Below are positions 1 through 7,700 of a DNA stretch of 14,144 bases, one piece after another. The DNA lies in assembly GCA_009705185.1 (NCBI GenBank), contig WLCS01000010.1:1-14144 (forward strand), given 5' to 3'. The stretch comes from Actinomycetota bacterium (GTDB lineage Bacteria; Actinomycetota; Actinomycetes; Nanopelagicales; Nanopelagicaceae). Numbering within the stretch: the first letter of the stretch is position 1; the number at the start of each line of letters is the position of its first letter. The position numbers were made by a program, and so were the translations under genes. A model generated the notes under the pieces. The model ran no database searches, was not told the origin of the DNA, and saw only the letters and a list, made by a program, of their open reading frames with translations.

Positions 1-534
1 ATGAGCATTCCAAATACGTGCGCCATCTAAATGCATTGCAATGCCACGAGCACGGGCTGCCCGAGAAAGGACAGCGATTTCATCAATAGGCTGAATTGTT
101 CCGCCACCGAAGTTATGGGTGTTTTCAATTGCAATTGCTGTAGTTGATACAAGGTAAGGTCCGGCATTTTCGTGTGCGATTGCAAGTGGATCTTCTGCGC
201 GAAGTAGACCATCTGCTGAAGGCCAGGTTCTTGTAGTGATTCCACTAAATGTTGCCGCTGCGCCAAGTTCTGCGCGAACAATATGAGAACGAGTCTCTAC
301 AAGAATTTCTTCTCCAGGTTTAACCAAAGTGCGAATAGCTAATTGATTGGCAAGAGAACCTGTTGGAGTAAATAGCCCTGCCTCTTTTCCAAAGAGAGCA
401 GCTACACGCTCTTCAAGAGAATTAACTGTTGGATCATCACCATAAACATCATCACCAACAGGAGCTTGCGCCATCGCAGCACGCATTGCATCACTTGGAC
501 GAGTGACGGTATCTGAGCGAAGATCAATTGCCAT
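1..534 (-). CDS. ltaE: Low-specificity L-threonine aldolase, N-terminal part (cut by left window edge)
   Basis: PLP-dependent enzyme that cleaves L-threonine / L-allo-threonine to glycine and acetaldehyde in the cytoplasm. The first 178 residues are present. The family's N-terminal signature [10 protein letters not shown] is at residues 4-13, followed by [12 protein letters not shown] (26-37), [10 protein letters not shown] (55-64), SHI with the ring-stacking histidine H84, ENTHNFGGG (137-145) and LDGAR (169-173), whose aspartate D170 contacts the PLP nitrogen. The catalytic lysine lies further on, outside the window. The start ATG is 2 nt after the stop of the upstream EamA-type transporter gene and is preceded by a strong Shine-Dalgarno sequence inside that gene. 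Last gene seen of the leftward run. The family assignment is secure; whether it is essential for glycine supply cannot be judged here. Confidence 0.95.
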   Translation of the reverse strand, partial: MAIDLRSDTVTRPSDAMRAAMAQAPVGDDVYGDDPTVNSLEERVAALFGKEAGLFTPTGSLANQLAIRTLVKPGEEILVETRSHIVRAELGAAATFSGITTRTWPSADGLLRAEDPLAIAHENAGPYLVSTTAIAIENTHNFGGGTIQPIDEIAVLSRAARARGIAMHLDGARIWNAH

Positions 535-536
535 GA

Positions 537-1397
537 TTAAGCCTCCTTGAGCACAATCATAAACATAGCGAGCATTACTAGAACACCACCAAGTCCAGCG
601 CGGAGTGTCAGGGTTTCTCCGCCGAAAACAATTGCGAAAAACGCTGCGAAAACTACTTCCATTGTCAGAATGACTGCGACTTTTGTGGCTGTCATATGTG
701 CCTGTGACCACGTCTGAACAACGAAGGCAACAGCGGTACAAATAACTGCGGTGTAAATAATTACTAGCCAGCCCGACGTATCTGTTGGTGCTTCAAAACC
801 TTGCGCAAAGGAGATGACACCCGTCATGAGTGCGCACGTAGCAAGCTGGACAATAGTCATCGCATACACATCAAGACCGTTACTCCAGTGACTTAATGCA
901 ATGATGTGAGCTGCGAATGCAACTGCGCAGAGAAATACAAGAAATTCACCAAAACCTAAATTCCATCCTTTAAGGGAGAGCAACGCTAATCCCACTGTGG
1001 CGATTGCAACGCACATCCATGTAAATCTCGTGATTCGTTCCTTCAGGATTAAGGCAGCTAAAACAGGAGTTGCTACGACATATAGACCGGTGATAAATCC
1101 CGTGATTGCTGCGCCAGTCAGCGCGAGCCCAAGAGTTTGAAGAATGTATCCAGATCCAAGTAACAGACCAGCGATGAATCCTTTTGTAAGTAGTTCGCGA
1201 TTAATTGCTTTAAGGACTCGAGGTTTTATGAGAAGCATGACAGCGACTGCTAATAAAAATCTAGAGAAGAGAAAACTGTTAACACTCTGTCGCTCAATGG
1301 CATCTTTCATCACAACGAAAGCAAGTCCCCAACCAGCAGAGACGAGTAAGAGTGCCCACGGAGCAAGGCGCATCTTGAGTGCGTGAGAAGAACTCAT
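537..1397 (-). CDS. EamA/DMT-superfamily membrane transporter
   Basis: Predicted inner-membrane permease of the drug/metabolite transporter superfamily, 286 aa, the usual length for a two-EamA-repeat, ten-helix protein. Hydrophobic segments run through the whole chain, starting with [20 protein letters not shown], the typical first helix, which carries the G-x-x-F near its end. The second half begins around residue 140. The substrate cannot be read from sequence; members export amino acids or metabolites. The start ATG overlaps the nfo stop as ATGA (4 nt), so translation is coupled to nfo, and ltaE follows after 2 nt. The position next to threonine aldolase makes a threonine/homoserine-type exporter (RhtA-like) possible, but that is only inference. 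Confidence 0.88.
   Translation of the reverse strand: MSSSHALKMRLAPWALLLVSAGWGLAFVVMKDAIERQSVNSFLFSRFLLAVAVMLLIKPRVLKAINRELLTKGFIAGLLLGSGYILQTLGLALTGAAITGFITGLYVVATPVLAALILKERITRFTWMCVAIATVGLALLSLKGWNLGFGEFLVFLCAVAFAAHIIALSHWSNGLDVYAMTIVQLATCALMTGVISFAQGFEAPTDTSGWLVIIYTAVICTAVAFVVQTWSQAHMTATKVAVILTMEVVFAAFFAIVFGGETLTLRAGLGGVLVMLAMFMIVLKEA
542..548 (-). promoter_or_regulatory. Strong ribosome binding site of ltaE
   Basis: On the minus strand AAGGAGG lies 7 nt before the ltaE ATG (534), inside the last codons of the upstream transporter gene. It is the best Shine-Dalgarno match in the window and contrasts with several neighbouring genes that lack one. It fixes the ltaE start and suggests translation linked to the transporter gene. 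Confidence 0.8.
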
Positions 1398-2245
1398 CCT
1401 CGCAACTTCTTTAACAGTGCGATTTCTTCTCCGTGCTCAGGCTCCATTCCTGGAGTTTCAAGAATCAGCGGAGCGTTTTGCACTGCCGGATGCTTAAGTA
1501 GCTCTTTAAATGGTGCTTCACCAATAAAACCTTTACCGATATTTTGATGTCTATCCTTAAGCGCACCACAAACATCCATTGAATCATTGGCATGAATAAG
1601 TTGAATTCGCTCGATACCAGCAACTTCCACCAGCAAATCGAGAGTCTCTTTCATGCCACCTTTTTTAGCAATGTCATGGCCTGCTGCAAATACGTGACAT
1701 GTATCGAGACAGATGCCAACTTTAGGATGATATTCGAGCGCCTTTAAGTAGTGCTCTAAATCTTCTAAACGCTTTACAAGAGACTGACCTTGGCCAGCAG
1801 TGGGTTCGAGCAAAAGATATGGCGCATCATCAGTAAGGGCTTCAAGAATTGGCATCATTCCCTTATTAATCTGCTTCCACGCTTTATCAATGAAATCTTC
1901 GTTGACGGCAGATCCCGTATGTACAACTACTCCGAGAGCGCCAATTTCTTTTCCACGTTTAAGTGAATATTCAGTTGAAGCGAGTGAATTCTTATATGTA
2001 CCTTCGGTAGGAGAACCCAAATTAATAAGAAATGGCGCGTGGACGTATGTTTCAATATCGAGCGCTTCTGCTTTTTCACGAAAGATTGCATCCGCTTCGT
2101 GATTTGTCTCGGGCATCGCCCAACCACGCGGATTAGATGTAAAGACTTGAATCGCCTCTGCACCGGTTAACTCTGCATATGCAATGGAACGTTTAGCCAT
2201 TCCACCTGATGTTGGAGTATGCGCTCCGATACGTGGCTTTTTCAC
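1394..2245 (-). CDS. nfo: Endonuclease IV (apurinic/apyrimidinic endonuclease)
   Basis: Zinc-dependent AP endonuclease of base excision repair; it cuts DNA 5' of abasic sites. The protein is 283 aa, full length for the family, and folds as a TIM barrel. Visible metal-site motifs in order: HAPFLINLGSP (69-79), VVHTGSA (108-114), LLLEPTAGQG with the bridging glutamate (about 144-153), LDTCHVFAAGHD (180-191), IHANDS (217-222), KDRHQNIGKG (230-239) and a C-terminal LILETPG (260-266). The start is a GTG, 4 nt after the kinase stop, with no good Shine-Dalgarno sequence but a TAGGGT -10-like hexamer ending 7 nt upstream, so a leaderless transcript is likely. The stop overlaps the next gene as ATGA. 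Its placement with a kinase and a permease appears to be packing rather than pathway. Confidence 0.95.
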   Translation of the reverse strand: MKKPRIGAHTPTSGGMAKRSIAYAELTGAEAIQVFTSNPRGWAMPETNHEADAIFREKAEALDIETYVHAPFLINLGSPTEGTYKNSLASTEYSLKRGKEIGALGVVVHTGSAVNEDFIDKAWKQINKGMMPILEALTDDAPYLLLEPTAGQGQSLVKRLEDLEHYLKALEYHPKVGICLDTCHVFAAGHDIAKKGGMKETLDLLVEVAGIERIQLIHANDSMDVCGALKDRHQNIGKGFIGEAPFKELLKHPAVQNAPLILETPGMEPEHGEEIALLKKLRG

Positions 2246-2249
2246 GTGC

Positions 2250-4136
2250 TTACCCTACTGTGATGGTCACAGTACTGCCACGTTTAACCTTACTTCCAAC
2301 CTTTGGTGAGACCGCAGTTACCTTCTTAATCGTCTTCTTACCGATTTTCTTAACAGTGACTTTAAGTCCAAGATCCTTGAGAGCTTGGACTGCTTTATTT
2401 TCATCGATTGAGAAAATATTTGGGATGTAGGCGAATTGAGATCCCTTAGAGATAGTAATCTCAATTTTTGCACCTTTATCAGCAGTCTTGCCACCTTCAG
2501 GCTTCTGCGAAATAACTTCACCGGAAAGTTGGGTTTCACTGAAGTCATATTTAGATTTCACATCGAAGCCCGCATCAGTTAATTCATTGATGGCTTGATC
2601 TGAACTCTTACCGACATATGAAGCAAGTGCAACTTGTTCGATACCTTTTGATACGCGGATATAAATCTTTGAATCACGCTTAACTTTTTCGCCGGCGACC
2701 GGTACTGAATCAATGACATACCCTTGAGGAATCTTCTCATTAAATTCCTCTTTTATTGGTTGGAGAGAGAGCGGCAGTTCAGAAATTGCTGTTGTAGCCG
2801 CTTCAGGAGTCAGGCCCGTTAATTTAGGAATGACATAACGCTCTGGTCCTTTAGAAATAATGAGTTTGACGGTGCCGCCTTGCTCAACTCGACCACCTGC
2901 TTCAGGTTGTGAATCGATAACGTGACCTTCAGTAATGTCTTCGCTATAACGCTTTTCTGTAATGATGAATGTAAGTCCCAAAGGTTCTAAGGCAGCTTTG
3001 ACCTCAAGTTGAGTTGCTCCCACTGTCGATGGAACAACAACGCGCGATCCAGGACCAATGAGGGCATACCAACCACCAATGCCTAGAGCGATTGCCAGTC
3101 CGAGTGCGATAAAACGATTTCTCTTTACCCGCTTGCTGAGCTTCTTTCGCTTGGCAACTTGCGCGGTTGTCTCTTTTTCTTGAGGAACAGGAATTGCGGC
3201 AGTGAGTTCTTTAATTTTCTTTCGCAAGGATTTCGGTTCTTTCTTTGGTCGAAGCGGTGCTATTGGAAGATCTAATTCCAAACTGAGCTGCCTCTTCTGT
3301 GGGTTGAGTGCTTTCAACGCTTCATGGAATACGGCTGCATCGCGTGGGCGCTCGTCAGGGTTTGAACTCGTCGCTTGATAGATTAAATCGTCAAGTTCTT
3401 TCGGAACTTCGTTCACCAAGGTACTGATACGAGGAACCCGATTATTGACGTGCATGTACGCAATCTGGATTGGCTCTTCACCTTCGAACGGTTTTTTTCC
3501 TGTGAAGATTTCAAAGGCAGTGATTCCGATTGAATACACATCACTTCTGGAATCCGCGATTCCGCGCTGTACTTGTTCAGGGGAGAGGTATGAAACGCTG
3601 CCTAGAATTACACTGGATTCAGCAGTCATTGTTGAACCCAACAATGGTCCTTTAGCTAAACCAAAGTCTGCAATCTTGACGCGACCTTCTTTTGAAATCA
3701 AAATGTTTTCAGGTTTGATATCACGATGAACAATTCCTAATTTATGCGCAGCGCCAAGTGCGCTGAGTACTGGCAGCAGAAATTTGATTCCGTCGTTGAC
3801 AGACAATTTTCCTTGTTCGTTGAGATATTCACGCAGCGTATGTCCTTCAATCATCTCCATAACCAAGAAGATTGCTGGAGTTCCACTTTGGTTCCACCCT
3901 TGATCTTGGACAGCAACAATGTTTGGATGTGAAAGCGCTGCGGCAGCCTTGGCTTCACGAATAAATCTTTCGACAAATTGTTCGTCTTGAGCCAAGTGCG
4001 CATGCATAATTTTTACTGCGACTTTTCGATCTAGACGTGTATCTACGGCTTCATAAATACTTGCCATTCCGCCGCTGGCCATCTGGCGAAGTAGTTGGTA
4101 GCGCCCATCAATAAGCTCGCCGGTCAGGTCAGACAT
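2250..4136 (-). CDS. PknB-family transmembrane Ser/Thr kinase with four PASTA domains (probable PknL orthologue)
   Basis: Membrane receptor-type kinase, 628 aa. Kinase domain about residues 11-275: glycine-rich loop SGGMASIYE (21-29), ATP-anchoring K42, helix-C E61, catalytic HRDIKPEN (137-144), DFG (157-159), an activation loop with T169 and T171 as likely autophosphorylation sites, and SPE (185-187). A basic juxtamembrane stretch (about 297-341) precedes one transmembrane helix (about 342-360). Outside the cell are four PASTA repeats (about 365-431, 433-499, 500-566, 567-628), which in the family bind muropeptides or lipid II and link cell-wall state to signalling. The set of neighbours (metF, an idsA/crtE-type synthase) resembles that of mycobacterial pknL rather than the pknA-pknB division locus; no FtsW, PBP or FHA gene is here. 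It begins 10 nt after the small-kinase gene, lacks a Shine-Dalgarno sequence and may have its own promoter. Confidence 0.95.
   Translation of the reverse strand: MSDLTGELIDGRYQLLRQMASGGMASIYEAVDTRLDRKVAVKIMHAHLAQDEQFVERFIREAKAAAALSHPNIVAVQDQGWNQSGTPAIFLVMEMIEGHTLREYLNEQGKLSVNDGIKFLLPVLSALGAAHKLGIVHRDIKPENILISKEGRVKIADFGLAKGPLLGSTMTAESSVILGSVSYLSPEQVQRGIADSRSDVYSIGITAFEIFTGKKPFEGEEPIQIAYMHVNNRVPRISTLVNEVPKELDDLIYQATSSNPDERPRDAAVFHEALKALNPQKRQLSLELDLPIAPLRPKKEPKSLRKKIKELTAAIPVPQEKETTAQVAKRKKLSKRVKRNRFIALGLAIALGIGGWYALIGPGSRVVVPSTVGATQLEVKAALEPLGLTFIITEKRYSEDITEGHVIDSQPEAGGRVEQGGTVKLIISKGPERYVIPKLTGLTPEAATTAISELPLSLQPIKEEFNEKIPQGYVIDSVPVAGEKVKRDSKIYIRVSKGIEQVALASYVGKSSDQAINELTDAGFDVKSKYDFSETQLSGEVISQKPEGGKTADKGAKIEITISKGSQFAYIPNIFSIDENKAVQALKDLGLKVTVKKIGKKTIKKVTAVSPKVGSKVKRGSTVTITVG
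2252..2257 (-). promoter_or_regulatory. Candidate -10 element for leaderless nfo
   Basis: Minus-strand TAGGGT matches the actinobacterial TAnnnT -10 pattern. Six bases separate it from the GTG start at 2245, exactly the spacing expected if transcription begins on the start codon. It overlaps the stop codon of the kinase gene. No clear -35 box was found. The pattern is seen; promoter activity is inferred. Confidence 0.45.
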
Positions 4137-4143
4137 ATGGGCA

Positions 4144-4149
4144 ATTCTA
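4144..4149 (-). promoter_or_regulatory. Candidate -10 element for the PASTA kinase gene
   Basis: Minus-strand TAGAAT, one base from the TATAAT consensus, is followed by 7 nt and then the ATG at 4136. Its TAG is also the stop codon of the upstream small-kinase gene. There is no Shine-Dalgarno sequence before the ATG, which fits a leaderless transcript. No TTGACA-like -35 box is evident. This would let the kinase be made independently of the thiamine-controlled genes upstream. Confidence 0.45.
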
Positions 4150-4683
4150 GGTAGTCAGTATGAAATCAGCCGCGTTCTGCGTGCCTTCGACTCGAAAGTG
4201 TTGCTCTTGTTGCACCAACCATTGCTGCATCTGTTTTTCTAAGTTTTCTCCATCACGTTCTAAAACCCTTGCAAGCCCTTGGTTATAGTCGATATCTATC
4301 CAAAGTAGCGAGGCTAAATTTTCGCGGATCGCACTTTGCCCACACCCAACACCTTCGAGAATCAGGATGTCTGCAACCGGATGTGTTATTGCTTCATCAA
4401 ATTCGGAACTAGCCCAATTAAATCGAGAATATGTAAGCGGCTTTGCTGCCAAATGCGATTGTACGAGGGAAGCCAAAGTCCGTGTGAGATCTTCGCCAAG
4501 CGCCTTATCCCAACCGTTATATAAATCATCCATATGAACAACGTGCACTCGAAATGAAGTCGACATCGCTAACGCTAAATTGTTAGCAAGAGTCGTTTTG
4601 CCAGCCCCAGCTGGTCCATCAATTGCAATAATTGATGGAAGGCGATTGCTACAGAGATCTAATAGCGCGTCTGTGAGCTGCAT
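4147..4683 (-). CDS. P-loop small-molecule kinase (uridine-kinase-like; possible thiamine-related kinase)
   Basis: Cytoplasmic P-loop NTPase of 178 aa. Walker A GPAGAGKT is at residues 23-30. MDDLYNGW (51-58) matches the Asp-Asp-hydrophobic-Tyr motif of the uridine kinase / phosphoribulokinase class, and DILILEGVG (105-113) looks like the Walker B strand followed by a catalytic Glu. A lid-like region with R143 and D144 follows. General similarity would give the label uridine kinase. The context argues for another substrate: the gene overlaps the end of the PnuC-type transporter gene by 35 nt, has its own GGAG 8 nt before the ATG, and sits behind a TPP-type riboswitch. A role in phosphorylating imported thiamine, or a thiamine precursor, is plausible but unproven. 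There is no alternative start after the overlap and before the P-loop, so the long overlap is real. Confidence 0.8.
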   Translation of the reverse strand: MQLTDALLDLCSNRLPSIIAIDGPAGAGKTTLANNLALAMSTSFRVHVVHMDDLYNGWDKALGEDLTRTLASLVQSHLAAKPLTYSRFNWASSEFDEAITHPVADILILEGVGCGQSAIRENLASLLWIDIDYNQGLARVLERDGENLEKQMQQWLVQQEQHFRVEGTQNAADFILTT

Positions 4684-5239
4684 ACCAACTGCTCCATCCC
4701 ATTGCCGCTAGTGCGGTAAATACAGCATAAAGCAAGGTAGTGAAGAGCAAACCTTGTGAAGCATACAAAGCGGTGTAGCCCGCATCAACTACAAGCCACA
4801 TTGGCCAACTGTCGTATTTTTCATAAACCATCAATAACTGAGCAGCAAAACTTCCGAAAAAGAGAATTGCATCGACATATGTTGAAGCTGCGCCTATTGA
4901 TTTCAGGACAGGACCAAGTGCAAGAGTTGCAACGAGGATTCCAGCGATTGTATAAAGACGATATTTATTCTTGAAAGGTCCAGGTTTTGCCCCTGTTGGT
5001 TCCCATCCATACCAGCCAATTACTGCTGCAATGATAAAAATAATTTGAAGCGCGGCGCTGGCATACAGTTTGTATTGCAGGAAGAAAATGCCGTAGAGAA
5101 GACTGCTTATTGCCCACCATGGCCATGTAATTCTCTTTGTTGTGATTCCTAGCCCGACTCCGATAAGTGATGCAACAGATGCAACAAATTCGAGATAAGA
5201 AACTTCATAGCCCCATGCTGTGAAAAATGTGGAGAACAT
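4649..5239 (-). CDS. pnuT: PnuC-family vitamin transporter, probably thiamine-specific (PnuT)
   Basis: Inner-membrane facilitator of 196 aa with the seven-helix PnuC fold. Family features include WPWWAISSLLYGIFF (39-53), LYASAALQIIF (58-68), IGWYGWEP (74-81), a mid-protein YVDAILFFGSFAAQLLM (121-137) and KYDSWPMWLVVDAGYTALY (141-159), ending in GWSSW (181-185). PnuC members carry nicotinamide riboside, riboflavin or thiamine and trap the substrate by phosphorylation after facilitated diffusion. The 5' leader contains a TPP aptamer, so thiamine (PnuT) is the best-supported substrate; with the protein alone PnuC would be the default. No NAD-salvage gene (nadR-type) is next to it. The downstream P-loop kinase overlaps its end and could be the trapping kinase. 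Start ATG has an AGG about 6 nt upstream at the 3' edge of the aptamer. Confidence 0.85.
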   Translation of the reverse strand: MFSTFFTAWGYEVSYLEFVASVASLIGVGLGITTKRITWPWWAISSLLYGIFFLQYKLYASAALQIIFIIAAVIGWYGWEPTGAKPGPFKNKYRLYTIAGILVATLALGPVLKSIGAASTYVDAILFFGSFAAQLLMVYEKYDSWPMWLVVDAGYTALYASQGLLFTTLLYAVFTALAAMGWSSWYAAHRRAIRSL

Positions 5240-5245
5240 TATTAA

Positions 5246-5330
5246 CCTGCCATTTCTAGATCCGCATTACCGGACCAGTCAAACGGTCGACTTCAATGAA
5301 GTCCTCTCAGCCACTTTGGCTCCCGTGTGT
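5246..5330 (-). promoter_or_regulatory. TPP riboswitch (THI element) controlling pnuT
   Basis: Between crtB and pnuT the minus strand carries the conserved parts of a TPP aptamer in the right order. P2 is CGG (5325-5323) pairing with CCG (5286-5284). P3 is GCCA/TGGC (5320-5317 with 5313-5310). The hallmark CTGAGA loop follows at 5310-5305. A variable 6-bp hairpin GACTTC/GAAGTC (5303-5298 with 5294-5289) is inserted next. After it comes ACCGTTTGACTGG, then the second arm P4/P5: CTGG/CTAG (5278-5275 with 5259-5256) and TCCG/CGGA (5274-5271 with 5264-5261) closing the GTAATG loop. The closing P1 stem is weak (possibly TTCTA/TAGAA). No terminator hairpin with a T-run follows; instead the pnuT Shine-Dalgarno GCAGG (5250-5246) sits right at the 3' edge, pointing to control of translation initiation. 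The pairing is drawn by hand. Confidence 0.82.
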
Positions 5331-5333
5331 AGA

Positions 5334-5339
5334 ACTTTA
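5334..5339 (-). promoter_or_regulatory. Candidate -10 element upstream of the TPP riboswitch
   Basis: Minus-strand TAAAGT fits TAnnnT and would place transcription start near 5327, just before the aptamer. Its TAA is the crtB stop codon. No convincing -35 box is seen, so read-through from the crtE-crtI-crtB transcript is an equally possible source of pnuT mRNA. Confidence 0.3.
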
Positions 5340-6215
5340 CCTAATGCGTGCAGCTAACGCTTGCACATACGCAAGACCTGCAACCCGTGCGCGTCGAGCA
5401 GTAGAAGTTTTTGCTCGCTTTTTAAAAATGTCGTACTCGATTGCCTCTACTTCATCGACGATTCCACAATAAAGCTCGCTTGCCGCCCTAATACACGGAC
5501 GAGATTGCTTATCTAAATATGCAATTCCAGCATCTGCTTCGTTTTGCAATCTGCGAACCCGCGCGATTTGAAACTTAAGTGCAGCAATGATTTCTGGAGT
5601 GAGAACTCGTCTTTCCAGCATTACGCGATCAACACCGAATTGGGCCAATTCATCCAACGGCAAGTACACGCGACCCCGGTCTAAATCCTCTGAAACATCG
5701 CGAATAAAATTAGCGAGCTGAAAAGCAATTCCTAACTTCTTGGCAGCCTCAAAAGCTGCCCGGTCTGAATATCCAAGAATGGGAACCATTTCAAGACCGA
5801 TTACAGCTGCTGAACCGTAGACATATTCAAGTAAATCTTCATAGGTTCTATATTCGGTAACCGTTAAATCCATTTCCATGGAGTGTAAGAAATCAACAAA
5901 ATGCTGATGAGGAATATCAAATTTCTTCGCAGTATCAACGAGTGCTCGGCCAATGTGATCGGTACTTATTCCAGCTTTGAGATCTGCAAGGACGCCGGAG
6001 CTCCACGTACGTAGTGCGTCTGCTTTCTCTTGTGGTGAAAGTGTGGATGCTAAATCATCAACAATCTCATCTGCATAGCGTGCAAAGCCGTAGAGAGCAT
6101 GCACATACGGACGCTTATTTTTTGGAAGTAACAGGGTTGCCAAGTAGTACGTCTTTCCGTGTAAAGAGTTCAGTCGTTTACATTCGTCGTACGACTGCTT
6201 GAGCAGAAGATCCAT
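5337..6215 (-). CDS. crtB: Phytoene synthase
   Basis: Membrane-associated enzyme that condenses two geranylgeranyl diphosphates head-to-head into 15-cis-phytoene, the first committed carotenoid step. It is 292 aa, normal length. Both Mg-diphosphate-binding aspartate motifs of the squalene/phytoene synthase family are intact: DEIVDD (49-54), and NFIRDVSEDLDRGRVYLP (169-186), which contains the second Asp-rich site and the characteristic R-x-Y-x-P ending. YGFARYADE (42-50) and FVDFLHSMEMDL (106-117) are also typical. The ATG follows the crtI stop with no spacer (TAAATG), so it is probably translated by ribosomes finishing crtI. It is the last gene of crtE-crtI-crtB; the next gene is behind its own riboswitch. 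Confidence 0.97.
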   Translation of the reverse strand: MDLLLKQSYDECKRLNSLHGKTYYLATLLLPKNKRPYVHALYGFARYADEIVDDLASTLSPQEKADALRTWSSGVLADLKAGISTDHIGRALVDTAKKFDIPHQHFVDFLHSMEMDLTVTEYRTYEDLLEYVYGSAAVIGLEMVPILGYSDRAAFEAAKKLGIAFQLANFIRDVSEDLDRGRVYLPLDELAQFGVDRVMLERRVLTPEIIAALKFQIARVRRLQNEADAGIAYLDKQSRPCIRAASELYCGIVDEVEAIEYDIFKKRAKTSTARRARVAGLAYVQALAARIR

Positions 6216-7700
6216 TTACTTAACCGGACCCACGATTCGTTCTGCTGCCAATCGTCCAGAAATTAATACCATCGGAACACCGACTCCAGGCTGTGTTCCA
6301 CTTCCAGCGAAGACAACATTTTCAAAACCTGCAGCCATATTGCGCGGTCTAAATGGACCTGTTTGGAAGAAGGTATGCGCGCTTGCAAAAGGTGCACCGC
6401 GTTCCATTCCCTGTGCTTGCCAATCAAGTGGCGTAGTCATCACTTCAGTTTCGATTGCATCACCGAAACCTGTGTAACCACGATCTTCTAGGGTTTTAAT
6501 CATTGAATCTCGATATGGACCAGCTTGCTTCTTCCAATCAATATCTGCATCAAGGTTAGGAGTCGGATACAAGATGTAATAAGACTGTTTACCTGCGGGT
6601 GCAAGAGATGGATCGTCATGGGTTGGAACAGTGACAAGCACTGAAGGGTCTGACATGAGCTGCTTCTTATTGATGAGCTCATCGAAAACGCCATCCCATG
6701 ATTCGCCGAAATGAATATTGTGATGGGCGATATGGTCATATTTCTTTGATGAGCCAACGAGCAGAGTTGCACATGAAGGTGAGTAATTCAGGCGCTTGAT
6801 ATTCAGTGGAGTCTTACCAAGCAAATCACGCCACACAACCGGCAGATCTGGATTCATTACGACGACATCACACTCGATGCGTTCGCCAGTATTTGTTAGT
6901 ACCGCTTTCACGCGGCCATTTTCTTTATCAAGTCCGGTCACGGTTGTGTTGTATTTGAATTCCACACCATGCTTCGTTGCTGCTGCAGCCAGTGCGCGTG
7001 GAACTGCGTGCATTCCACCCTTTGGAAAGAAGACACCATTTACAGAGTCCATATATGCAATGACGGCATAAATTGCTAGCGCTTGTTGAGGGCTTACTCC
7101 TGCATACATGGCTTGGAATGAATACACCTTCTGCAGACGAGGATCTTTAAGGTATTGATTTACCTTTGGTTGCAGATGTCTAAAACCACCAATCGCAATG
7201 AGCTTTGCCAAGTTAGGTGTCAATAAATTAAGGGGTGAATCAATATTCTTATCGATGAAGTCATTCATCTCGTATTTGTATAGCTTAGTTACGAAATCAA
7301 CATATCTGCGATAGCCCAACGCTTCTTCAGCAGAGACTTTGGTGCGAATTTCCTCTTCCATCTGCGCAGTATTTGCATGCACATCGATCTGTGATCCGTC
7401 GGCATAGAAAGCGCGATACAAAGGTGAAAGTGGCATGAGTTCAAGCCAATCTTTCAAATCTTCGCCAACGCAACTAAATGCATCTTGAATAAGTGATGGC
7501 ATAGTTAAGACAGTCGGACCTGTATCAAATGAATATCCATCTTTATTCAGCAGACCATTGCGCCCACCAGGTACGGATTCACGTTCTACGACAGTTACTT
7601 TACGTCCAGCACCTGCAAGACGAAGTGCGGCACTTAATCCACCAAGTCCTGCTCCAACAACGACCACATGATCGGTTGGTCCTTTTACGCGCTTTGTCAT
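6216..7700 (-). CDS. crtI: Phytoene desaturase (CrtI type)
   Basis: FAD-dependent desaturase converting phytoene through stepwise dehydrogenation, in the family usually to lycopene. It is 494 aa from the ATG. The N-terminal dinucleotide fold VVVVGAGLGG (12-21) ends in VVERESVPGGRNG (37-49), then YSFDTGPTVLTMP, the standard CrtI substrate-entry signature. The C-terminal bacterial-type signature is AGSGTQPGVGVPMVLISGR (about 462-480). A TTG one codon earlier is possible, but AGGAG at 7711-7707 is spaced 6 nt from the ATG and only 3 nt from the TTG. The ATG shares its A with the crtE stop (TGATG), so the two are coupled. It directly abuts crtB, and the cluster order is crtE-crtI-crtB. A second, different CrtI-family gene lies at 10278-11789. 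Confidence 0.96.
   Translation of the reverse strand: MTKRVKGPTDHVVVVGAGLGGLSAALRLAGAGRKVTVVERESVPGGRNGLLNKDGYSFDTGPTVLTMPSLIQDAFSCVGEDLKDWLELMPLSPLYRAFYADGSQIDVHANTAQMEEEIRTKVSAEEALGYRRYVDFVTKLYKYEMNDFIDKNIDSPLNLLTPNLAKLIAIGGFRHLQPKVNQYLKDPRLQKVYSFQAMYAGVSPQQALAIYAVIAYMDSVNGVFFPKGGMHAVPRALAAAATKHGVEFKYNTTVTGLDKENGRVKAVLTNTGERIECDVVVMNPDLPVVWRDLLGKTPLNIKRLNYSPSCATLLVGSSKKYDHIAHHNIHFGESWDGVFDELINKKQLMSDPSVLVTVPTHDDPSLAPAGKQSYYILYPTPNLDADIDWKKQAGPYRDSMIKTLEDRGYTGFGDAIETEVMTTPLDWQAQGMERGAPFASAHTFFQTGPFRPRNMAAGFENVVFAGSGTQPGVGVPMVLISGRLAAERIVGPVK

Noticed and set aside
27..281. 84-codon open frame on the minus strand
   Set aside because: It lies inside the threonine aldolase gene in another frame; the aldolase frame carries all family motifs and the strong ribosome binding site.
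5246..5330. An NAD-sensing or other vitamin riboswitch, as might be expected before a pnuC
   Set aside because: The CTGAGA loop, the ACCGTTTGAC joining segment and the TCCG-GTAATG-CGGA arm are TPP features; no other riboswitch pattern was recognised.
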